DNA of 5,210 nt, taken from assembly GCA_023257975.1 (NCBI GenBank), contig JALRAW010000089.1, positions 1 to 5,210 of the forward strand. The letters run 5' to 3'. Positions 1 through 5,210 of the stretch are shown one piece after another; the first letter of the stretch is position 1; each line of letters starts with the position of its first letter. This DNA comes from Candidatus Fonsibacter sp. (GTDB lineage Bacteria > Pseudomonadota > Alphaproteobacteria > Pelagibacterales > Pelagibacteraceae). Position numbers and translations under genes: made by a program. The notes under the pieces were generated by a model. That model was not told where the DNA came from, ran no database searches, and saw only the letters and a program-made list of their open reading frames with translations.

Positions 1-1
1 C

Positions 2-487
2 GCAAAAGGCGGAGCCCTTCGCGAGCTTCCGATTCTGCTTGTCTCGGCGCTAATACTCTCGATGGTCGTTAAGACCTTCTTTGTTCAATTCTTCTATATT
101 CCATCAGGCTCAATGGAGAACACGCTTCTCGTAAATGATCGTGTAGGCGTAAATAAGTTCGGTGCGATTTTTAGTGAGATAAAGCGTGGCGAAGTAGTTG
201 TCTTTAGAGATCCGGCAGATTGGCTATCGACTCCGATTAATGATGAGGTCGGTCTTCGCCGAATCGCCAAGGATGCCCTTGTATTTGTGGGAGTCCTCCC
301 AGACCCTTCGAAGCAATATTTGATTAAGCGCGTGATTGGCGTCGGCGGCGATCGAGTGGTCTGCTGTAACGCCGAGAATAAAATCGAAGTAAATGGCGTA
401 CCTATTACCGAGCCATACATCTATCCCGGAGATAAAGCATCAGATAACGAATTTGATGTGACTGTGCCCAAGAATTTTATCTGGTGA
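2..487 (+). CDS. lepB: Signal peptidase I, internal fragment (truncated at both ends)
   Basis: Type I signal peptidase, a membrane serine protease that removes signal peptides from exported proteins on the outer face of the cytoplasmic membrane. The frame is open from base 2, so the gene began upstream of the window and the Met at 62 is internal. A hydrophobic segment (about 26-100; LPILLVSALILSMVV) is followed by the PSGSM box, whose nucleophile Ser is codon 110-112. The general-base Lys lies in LIKRVIGVGGD (codon 326-328). The FRDPADWL stretch, the spacer before the Lys box and the CCNAENKIEVNGVPITEPY segment resemble actinobacterial LepB proteins. The reading stops at TGA 485-487 directly after VPKNFIW, where the family normally continues into a V-M-G-D-N/H-R box with conserved Ser, Asp and Arg. 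That box is absent, so the stop is probably created by the junction and the fragment would be inactive. Its base composition is clearly richer in GC than everything to its right. Confidence 0.9.
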   Translation, partial: AKGGALRELPILLVSALILSMVVKTFFVQFFYIPSGSMENTLLVNDRVGVNKFGAIFSEIKRGEVVVFRDPADWLSTPINDEVGLRRIAKDALVFVGVLPDPSKQYLIKRVIGVGGDRVVCCNAENKIEVNGVPITEPYIYPGDKASDNEFDVTVPKNFIW

Positions 488-491
488 CAAT
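474..491. other. Chimeric junction between lepB and terC
   Basis: Two unrelated genes meet here in different frames. Read in one frame, 470-484 is the LepB segment K-N-F-I-W. Read in another, 474-506 is I-L-S-G-D-N-A-I-V-I-G, the first signature of TerC proteins. About eleven bases (474-484) fit both genes, and the lost LepB continuation (V-M-G-D-N) would probably also have carried a GGTGACAA-like stretch. That is the kind of microhomology at which reads or amplification products are wrongly joined. Upstream of 474 the TerC frame reads L-C-P-R after a stop at 459-461, which is unlike the hydrophobic helix expected there. GC content drops sharply at the same place. I infer an assembly or amplification artefact; a natural illegitimate recombination is possible but less likely. 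Confidence 0.82.
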
Positions 492-1025
492 GCCATCGTA
501 ATTGGAATGGTGGCTTCTCAATTCGAAGGTTCTTTAAGAAAAAAAATATTAGTTTACGGAACTCTTGTAGCTATTTTAATGAGATTAGTATTCACAGGAG
601 TAGTGACCTATTTACTTCAATTTCAAGGAGTAAAATTAATTGGTGGGATATTATTGCTTTGGATTGTCTATAAACTTTACCAAGATGTTATTAAAGAAAA
701 AGAGAGTGAAGATACTAATAAATTTATAGTAAAAGAATCTGAAAAATCTAAATTAAGCAAAGCTATTTTAACGGTTGCTTTAGCTGACATTACTTTAAGT
801 TTAGATAATGTTTTAGGAGTTGCGGGTGCTGCAAAAGGTCATTACTGGGCACTCATGTTTGGTTTGACTCTTTCAATTATTATTATGGCGACACTTGCAA
901 ATTTAATTTCTATTTATATTAAAAAATTTAAATGGATTGCTTGGATAGGATTATTGGCAATCTTATGGGTAGCTTGCGAACTTATTTATGAAGACTCGGT
1001 AGTATTAATTGCTAAATATCTTTAA
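474..1025 (+). CDS. TerC/YjbE-family integral membrane protein, N-terminus missing
   Basis: TerC superfamily membrane protein, a family linked to metal-ion handling (Mn2+ export and metalation of exported enzymes in the best studied members) and historically to tellurite resistance. The first family signature, SGDNAIVIG, is encoded at 480-506, upstream of the first in-frame ATG at 507. That ATG is therefore an internal Met and not the true start. The second signature, LSLDNVLGVAGAAKGH, lies about 97-112 residues after that Met, with the paired Asp-Asn at 100-101. About five hydrophobic segments are visible, at roughly residues 14-34, 43-58, 86-106, 114-136 and 143-160 counted from Met507, with a charged loop (61-83, rich in Lys and Glu) between the halves. 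Only the first helix, roughly 15-25 residues, seems lost at the junction. The stop TAA (1023-1025) overlaps the stop of the convergent dehydrogenase gene. The metal specificity cannot be told from the sequence. Confidence 0.87.
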   Translation: MLSGDNAIVIGMVASQFEGSLRKKILVYGTLVAILMRLVFTGVVTYLLQFQGVKLIGGILLLWIVYKLYQDVIKEKESEDTNKFIVKESEKSKLSKAILTVALADITLSLDNVLGVAGAAKGHYWALMFGLTLSIIIMATLANLISIYIKKFKWIAWIGLLAILWVACELIYEDSVVLIAKYL

Positions 1026-1978
1026 TTTACCTGGTCTTTTGGTTTTTTATTATTAAAGAAACTTTCTAAGTTATCAATTGCTCTATTTCCCATGTCAATT
1101 CTAGTTTTAAAAGTTGCACTACCAAGATGGGGTAGCAAAAAAAGATTATTTAATTTTAGATATTCAGGATTTATTTTTGGCTCACCATTATAAACATCGA
1201 GACCTAGAGCAAAAACTTTTCCGCTCTTCATTGCCTTAATCATCGCAGTATCATCAATGATATCTCCTCTTGCTGCATTTGTAACAACGGCACCATCTGG
1301 TAAATAATTAATTGATTGTTCATTCACTAAATTAGTCGTTTCTTTAGTTGCGGGACAATTAATAGATAAGAATTCACTATTATTAAATAACGATTTAATA
1401 TTGTCATGATAAATTGCACCCTCTTCTAAGTGAGAAGCTAATTTAGTTCTATTGTGATAATGAATTTCCATGCCAAAACCTCGAGCACGTTTTGCAACAG
1501 CTCTACCAATTCTTCCCATGCCAAGAATTCCTAATTTTCTATTGGACATTTGTTTACCAAGTAAAAAATCAGTTTTCCAAGTCCAACTTTGTTCTTCAGC
1601 ATATTTTCTTCCCTCATAAGCTCTCCTGGATGCTCCTAATAAAAGTAGAATAGAAATGTCAGCAGTTGCCTCTGTTAAAACTTCTGGAGTGTTAGTTACA
1701 ACTATTCCTTTTTTTGCCGCAGCATCAATATCAATATTTCCAAATCCAACTGCATAGTTTGCAATAATTTTTACTTTATCTGAAAGTTTTCCAATTGCAG
1801 CTGTATCTATTTTGTTTGTGCCAAAACATAATATTCCATCGCAATCTTTTGACATCGTAACAATATCTTCAGTGGTATAAGGTTTTTCTTCTTTATTCAA
1901 TTTTGCATCAAATAACTTTTGAACACGCTCTTCAGTTTCTTTTAATAAATTTTTAGTAACTAAAATTTTTTTCTTCAT
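1022..1978 (-). CDS. D-2-hydroxyacid dehydrogenase, glyoxylate/hydroxypyruvate reductase type
   Basis: NAD(P)-dependent cytosolic D-isomer-specific 2-hydroxyacid dehydrogenase of 318 residues, a full family length. It probably reduces glyoxylate to glycolate and/or hydroxypyruvate to D-glycerate. The substrate loop NYAVGFGNID is at residues 74-83. The Rossmann motif GMGRIG is at 153-158. The catalytic triad is complete: Arg237 in NAARGD, Glu266 in DVYNGEP and His284 in PHLGSAT. After the second Rossmann strand the chain reads HYHNRT (173-178). An Arg here (177) rather than an acidic residue suggests NADPH over NADH, which is an inference. It is the last gene of the glcDEF run: its ATG overlaps the glcF stop by 4 bp (ATGA), and no good Shine-Dalgarno precedes it, so translational coupling is likely. 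This context favours glyoxylate as substrate. Other members of the superfamily (formate, phosphoglycerate or lactate dehydrogenases) fit less well. ghrB or gyaR would be reasonable names, but the sequence alone does not choose between them. Confidence 0.9.
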   Translation of the reverse strand: MKKKILVTKNLLKETEERVQKLFDAKLNKEEKPYTTEDIVTMSKDCDGILCFGTNKIDTAAIGKLSDKVKIIANYAVGFGNIDIDAAAKKGIVVTNTPEVLTEATADISILLLLGASRRAYEGRKYAEEQSWTWKTDFLLGKQMSNRKLGILGMGRIGRAVAKRARGFGMEIHYHNRTKLASHLEEGAIYHDNIKSLFNNSEFLSINCPATKETTNLVNEQSINYLPDGAVVTNAARGDIIDDTAMIKAMKSGKVFALGLDVYNGEPKINPEYLKLNNLFLLPHLGSATFKTRIDMGNRAIDNLESFFNNKKPKDQVN

Positions 1979-3273
1979 AGTAAATTAATCGCTTTTGGTT
2001 TTTCACCTCCTGTATACCAGTTTAAAATCTCTATGGTATGAACTATTGGTATTTGCGTTCCTGACGAAATCTGCGTCATACATCCAATATTTCCAGTTGA
2101 AATAAAATCAGGTTTTACTTTATCAATATTTGAAATCTTTCTTTTTAACAGTTCTCCAGCCATTTCATCTTGTAGTAAATTATAAGTTCCAGCTGATCCA
2201 CAACACAAATGACCATCTGGTATTTCAACTATTTCATTGCCAGTTTTTTTTAATAAATCCATAGGCTGTTTATGTATTTTCTGTCCGTGTTGCATTGAAC
2301 AAGCTGAATGGTAGGCAATTTTAAATTTTTTATCTTTTTTCATATAATTTAATTTAATATTTTTTCCTAAATATTCAGTCACGTCTTTTGCAAGCGATGA
2401 AACTATTTTTGCTTTTTTTCTTAGTTCTTTATCTGGATGATCTCTAAAAATATAACCATAGTCCTTAAGAGTAGTTCCGCAGCCAGAAGTGGTTACTAAA
2501 ATTGCATCAAGACTTTTTTCCTCGTACCACTTAAACCATGAATTAATATTATTTATAAAAGATCTATGGGCTAAATCTTCTTTGCCTAAATGATGGTTTA
2601 ATGAGCCACAACAAACCACTTGTTTTGGGACAATGACTTCAACTCCATGCCTATTTAATATTTCAATTGTTGCATCGTTAATTTGCGGAGAAATAACTCT
2701 TTGCACGCAGCCTGTGAGCAAAGCAACTCTTGCATAAGTTTTGCCAGCTGATGGATATATTTCTTTATTTTCTTGTTTAGATGTTGGAAATGAATTTGGC
2801 ATATATTTGAGCATATTTTTAATTTTTTTTGGAAATAAAAATTTTAAAGGAGAAAATAATCGTGCCGAGTAACCAGCCATTTTAAATAAAGTTGGACTTG
2901 GCAAAATCTTCGACAATAAGCTTCTTATAAATCTATCAAAAAAAGGTCGTGTATAAGTTTTTTCTATGTGATTTCGCGCATGATCAACAAGATGCATATA
3001 ATTAACTCCAGAAGGACAAGTAGTCATACAAGAGTAGCATGACAAACATCGATCAATGTGCTTTGCTATTTTTTCATTAGCTGGCTTATCGTTTTCCAGC
3101 ATATCTTTGATTAAATAAATTCTACCGCGCGGACCATCTAGTTCATCTCCCACGACCTGATAGGTCGGACAAGTTGCATTACAAAATCCACAATGCACAC
3201 ATTTTCTTAAAATTCCGTCTGCTGAAATAATGTTGCTGTCTTGTAATTGTTTTTTTGTAAAATTTGTTTGCAT
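1975..3273 (-). CDS. glcF: Glycolate oxidase iron-sulfur subunit GlcF
   Basis: Iron-sulfur subunit of the membrane-associated glycolate dehydrogenase, passing electrons from the flavin subunits to the quinone pool. It has 432 residues and appears complete. Two ferredoxin-type 4Fe-4S motifs lie at the N-terminus: Cys25, 28, 31 and 35 (CVHCGFCNATCP) and Cys76, 79, 82 and 86 (CLSCYSCMTTCP). Two cysteine-rich CCG domains of the GlcF/GlpC/HdrB type follow. The first has Cys189, the Cys221-Cys222-Gly pair and Cys265. The second has Cys325, the Cys357-Cys358-Gly pair and Cys398. All the expected ligands are present. The ATG at 3271-3273 shares one base with the glcE stop (TAATG), and an AGGA five bases upstream supports this start. 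The 3' end overlaps the dehydrogenase start by 4 bp. The placement directly after glcE separates it from the related GlpC and LutA-type proteins. Confidence 0.95.
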   Translation of the reverse strand: MQTNFTKKQLQDSNIISADGILRKCVHCGFCNATCPTYQVVGDELDGPRGRIYLIKDMLENDKPANEKIAKHIDRCLSCYSCMTTCPSGVNYMHLVDHARNHIEKTYTRPFFDRFIRSLLSKILPSPTLFKMAGYSARLFSPLKFLFPKKIKNMLKYMPNSFPTSKQENKEIYPSAGKTYARVALLTGCVQRVISPQINDATIEILNRHGVEVIVPKQVVCCGSLNHHLGKEDLAHRSFINNINSWFKWYEEKSLDAILVTTSGCGTTLKDYGYIFRDHPDKELRKKAKIVSSLAKDVTEYLGKNIKLNYMKKDKKFKIAYHSACSMQHGQKIHKQPMDLLKKTGNEIVEIPDGHLCCGSAGTYNLLQDEMAGELLKRKISNIDKVKPDFISTGNIGCMTQISSGTQIPIVHTIEILNWYTGGEKPKAINLL

Positions 3274-4487
3274 TATATTCCTGAATACATCTTTCCTGGA
3301 TTTAAAATTTTTTTAGGATCAAAACTTTCTTTTATCTTCAAAGATAAAACTTTAATATTCTCATCAATAGTTGTCAAAAAATCTTCTTTTATACGCACGT
3401 GATTAGGCGCCTTAATAATTGTCATGTGTCCAGCAAATTTTATAACTTCTGTTCTTAGTTGTCTCAATAACACGCTGTCATTTTCCGGTATTTCGACCCA
3501 GATTAAATTACCAGCCCAATCCACTACGTATCTTAATTCTTCATTCTCAAATTTATTTATAAACTGATCAGTGTTAACGGGTGGTAAAATTATTTTTACA
3601 ACTATGTTTGTACTATTATTAAAAAATTGCAAATCTGTTGTATTTTTCCAAAAAATTCTTGATTGATAATTTTCAAGAACTGAAATTGTTTTTTTGTATT
3701 CATCAAATAATTTTTTTAAAGTATTAACCCTTTCAACCACTGAAATTTTTGGCCCTTCAAGACGAATAGCAGTAATAGAAGTTGTTGTGTCTAAATCGTT
3801 TAATTTAAAAAACTTTGACATTTTTGCTGGATAAAAACATGCACCCGAAATTTCAACAGAAGTTTGCATTGATTTTGAAAAAATATTTAAAGCTTTCTTT
3901 AAATTAATATTATTAATCAATAAAGTTTGGCTCTCTTCATTTTTTGGCTGAACTTTTAGCACAATCTCAGTCAAAGCAACTAAGGTACCGTACGATCCGG
4001 TTATAAGTTTGCTTAAATCATAACCTGTTACATTTTTGACAACGGTTCCTCCTGATTTTACGATTTCACCTTTGCCATTTATTCCTCTAAACCCTAAAAT
4101 ATGATCTCTTAAAGCGCCTGCTCTAAATCTACGTGATCCTGATAAATTACAAGCAGCAGCTCCGCCCACAGATCCTTTATTGCTTCTGCCATTATATAAA
4201 AATCCCATGTCGGATGGTTCAAAAGACAGTTCTTGATTTTTTTTATCTAACTCAGCTTCAATTAACTCAAGAGGCGTTCCTGCTTTAACTTTAATATAAA
4301 GTTCTTCTGGAAAATATTCGATAATTCCACTTAAATTTTTTAAATTTAAGGATTTTGAACACTGAATTAATCTGCCAATTGATTTTGAGTTATGTCCTGT
4401 AATTTCAATTGGAATCTCTTGTGAATTACAATTTTTTATAAAATCAGCAACTTCATGTTCGCTCGATGGCGAATAAATCTCTGGCAT
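3273..4487 (-). CDS. glcE: Glycolate oxidase FAD-binding subunit GlcE
   Basis: Second flavin-type subunit of glycolate dehydrogenase, a relative of GlcD with the p-cresol methylhydroxylase/vanillyl-alcohol oxidase FAD fold (FAD_binding_4). The FAD-binding half spans roughly residues 5-180. Visible conserved pieces are KAGTPLELIEAEL (68-80), LSFEPSDMG (87-95), the KGSVGGAAACNLSGSRR stretch (104-120) and the strongly conserved GGTVVKNVTGYDLSKLITGS run (146-165). The C-terminus closes with FDPKKILNPGKMY (389-401), the usual ending of this family. At 404 residues it is longer than E. coli GlcE (about 350). The extra length appears to be in the less conserved region after residue 185, which is rich in Asn, Lys and Ile. 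The start ATG (4485-4487) overlaps the glcD stop by one base (TAATG) with only a weak AAGA upstream, so coupled translation is likely. No frameshift or missing core motif was seen. Confidence 0.94.
   Translation of the reverse strand: MPEIYSPSSEHEVADFIKNCNSQEIPIEITGHNSKSIGRLIQCSKSLNLKNLSGIIEYFPEELYIKVKAGTPLELIEAELDKKNQELSFEPSDMGFLYNGRSNKGSVGGAAACNLSGSRRFRAGALRDHILGFRGINGKGEIVKSGGTVVKNVTGYDLSKLITGSYGTLVALTEIVLKVQPKNEESQTLLINNINLKKALNIFSKSMQTSVEISGACFYPAKMSKFFKLNDLDTTTSITAIRLEGPKISVVERVNTLKKLFDEYKKTISVLENYQSRIFWKNTTDLQFFNNSTNIVVKIILPPVNTDQFINKFENEELRYVVDWAGNLIWVEIPENDSVLLRQLRTEVIKFAGHMTIIKAPNHVRIKEDFLTTIDENIKVLSLKIKESFDPKKILNPGKMYSGI
3279..3282 (-). promoter_or_regulatory. Shine-Dalgarno site for glcF
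   Basis: Reading the minus strand, AGGA stands five bases before the glcF ATG, inside the last codons of glcE. It is the clearest ribosome binding site in the operon. The starts of glcE and the dehydrogenase have only weak or no such signal, so those genes rely more on stop-start overlap. Confidence 0.55.
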
Positions 4488-5210
4488 TAAAATCTTGGAA
4501 TATCTTTAAACTTAATGTCTCCTTGATGAACATGCATTTTTCCACCTTCTGCACATCGGTGAAGAATTGGATATACCTTACCTGGATTTAAAAGAGACTT
4601 ATCATCAAACGCCTGTTTAATATTTAGTTGTTGTTGGATATCCTCATCATTAAACATTTCACACATTAAATCTCTTTTCTCAATTCCAACTCCGTGTTCT
4701 CCTGTGAGTACACCACCTACTTTTACACAATATTTTAAAATATCAGCACCGAATTTTTCTGCTCTTTTTAATTCACTTTTAATATTTGAATCAAACATAA
4801 TGAGAGGATGTAAATTTCCATCCCCAGCATGAAAACAATTTGCAACTCTTAAACCATGTTTCTGTGAAAGCTTTGTAATTTCTTGCAAAACTTCCGCTAA
4901 TTTTTTTCTGGGAATTGTTCCATCCATACATAAATAATCGGGAGACATATCTCCAATTGCCGGGAATGCAGCTTTTCTTCCTAGCCAAAATCTTAATCTC
5001 TCTTCATCATTTTTACTTATGCGTAAATAGGTTGATTTATTTTTCTTAGCAATTTCCTCTACTCTTTTTATTAAAATATTTACTTCACTCTCTGTGCCGT
5101 CTAACTCTACAATTAAAATTGCCTCAACGTCTTTTGGATATCCAGCCTTAGCATATGGCTGACTCATTGACTCACTCACTCGCTCGCTCGCTCGCTCGCT
5201 CGCTCGCTCC
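4487..5210 (-). CDS. glcD: Glycolate oxidase subunit GlcD, C-terminal half only (N-terminus lost at the window edge)
   Basis: Main flavoprotein subunit of glycolate dehydrogenase, oxidising glycolate (and often D-lactate) to glyoxylate. About 225 residues of genuine protein are present against roughly 500 in the family. They correspond to the C-terminal FAD-oxidase domain (PF02913 type). Recognisable pieces are AGYPKDVEAILIVELDGTE, RFWLGRKAAFPAIG, SPDYLCMDGTIPR, the metal/substrate segment ANCFHAGDGNLHPLI, the GEHGVGIEKR motif, the SLLNPGKV closure and the HRCAEGGKMHVHQGD tail that is distinctive of GlcD. The N-terminal FAD-binding domain is absent. Upstream of about 5157 the frame stays open through a 4-bp repeat to the window edge. 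The possible starts there, GTG at 5177-5179 and ATG at 5165-5167, lie in repeat or junction sequence and are not real starts. The native sequence probably ends near the P-Y-A-K-A-G-Y-P residues (about 5135-5158). Confidence 0.92.
   Translation of the reverse strand, partial: ERASERASERVSESMSQPYAKAGYPKDVEAILIVELDGTESEVNILIKRVEEIAKKNKSTYLRISKNDEERLRFWLGRKAAFPAIGDMSPDYLCMDGTIPRKKLAEVLQEITKLSQKHGLRVANCFHAGDGNLHPLIMFDSNIKSELKRAEKFGADILKYCVKVGGVLTGEHGVGIEKRDLMCEMFNDEDIQQQLNIKQAFDDKSLLNPGKVYPILHRCAEGGKMHVHQGDIKFKDIPRF
5157..5210. repeat. Degenerate 4-bp repeat, CGCT unit, at the right edge
   Basis: Seven perfect CGCT units occupy 5181-5208, preceded by decaying 4-bp units going leftward (CACT, CACT, GACT, CATT, GACT, GGCT). 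The tract is GC-rich and sits in about 30% GC DNA. It interrupts glcD in the middle of a normally conserved gene. It looks like polymerase slippage, a linker or an assembly run-on at a contig end. A real microsatellite inside this gene is unlikely in a compact genome of this kind. Confidence 0.85.

Noticed and set aside
94..420. Open frame of 108 codons on the minus strand
   Set aside because: It lies antisense within the lepB fragment, shows no recognisable motif and is explained as a shadow of the real plus-strand gene.
507..509. ATG as the true start of the TerC protein
   Set aside because: The family signature SGDNAIVIG is encoded in frame directly upstream (480-506), so this Met is internal.
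440..540. A yybP-ykoY type manganese riboswitch before the TerC gene
   Set aside because: Such riboswitches precede terC relatives in some bacteria, but the bases before this gene are lepB coding sequence and the true upstream region is missing.
1022..1978. Phosphoglycerate dehydrogenase (SerA) for the dehydrogenase
   Set aside because: At 318 residues it has no C-terminal regulatory (ACT) extension, and its motifs and operon partners fit glyoxylate/hydroxypyruvate reductase better.
4791..4988. Open frame of 65 codons on the minus strand
   Set aside because: It overlaps the conserved GlcD coding sequence in another frame of the same strand and has no domain or ribosome site of its own.
5157..5210. 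A CRISPR array, attachment site or phase-variable contingency repeat
   Set aside because: The unit is 4 bp without spacers, sits at the window edge inside a housekeeping metabolic gene and grades into degenerate copies. An artefact explains it better than switchable expression.
1..5210. A previously undescribed biological system
   Set aside because: Every coding region belongs to a well known family, and the unusual signals (the junction and the terminal repeat) are best explained as artefacts.

Overview
The window looks like a composite of DNA from two unrelated bacteria. It carries ordinary metabolic and membrane genes, and I found no undescribed system in it. Bases 1 to about 484 have mid-range GC (83 of the first 180 bases, about 46%). 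They encode the middle of an actinobacterial-type signal peptidase I. From about 474-491 onward the DNA is AT-rich (17 G+C in bases 541-600, about 28%), very compact, and Pelagibacterales (SAR11/LD12)-like. Freshwater or marine actinobacteria together with SAR11-clade cells would be a natural pair in an aquatic metagenome, so a misassembly or amplification chimera is the simplest explanation. The taxonomic assignments are inferences from composition and remembered family signatures, not from a search.

Layout. (1) Positions 2-487, plus strand: lepB fragment, open at the left edge and cut off just before its conserved GDxR-type box. (2) Positions 474-1025, plus strand: TerC/YjbE-family membrane protein lacking its N-terminus, entered in a different frame through the same junction bases. 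(3) Positions 1022-5210, minus strand, transcribed right to left: glcD (C-terminal half only), glcE, glcF and a D-2-hydroxyacid dehydrogenase of the glyoxylate/hydroxypyruvate reductase type. These four are chained by 1-bp, 1-bp and 4-bp overlaps and almost certainly form one operon. (4) The right edge (about 5157-5210) dissolves into a GC-rich 4-bp repeat that replaces the N-terminal half of GlcD, a second probable artefact end.

How the genes work together. GlcD, GlcE and GlcF form the flavin/iron-sulfur glycolate oxidase (dehydrogenase), which oxidises glycolate to glyoxylate and passes electrons to the respiratory chain. The downstream reductase can turn glyoxylate or hydroxypyruvate back into glycolate or glycerate, so the operon manages the glycolate/glyoxylate pool. 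Glycolate is a common phytoplankton exudate, and SAR11 cells are known to use it to satisfy a glycine requirement. TerC is convergent with this operon and has no evident link to it. There is no gene-free stretch over 300 bases, and no tRNA, rRNA, CRISPR array or mobile element was seen.
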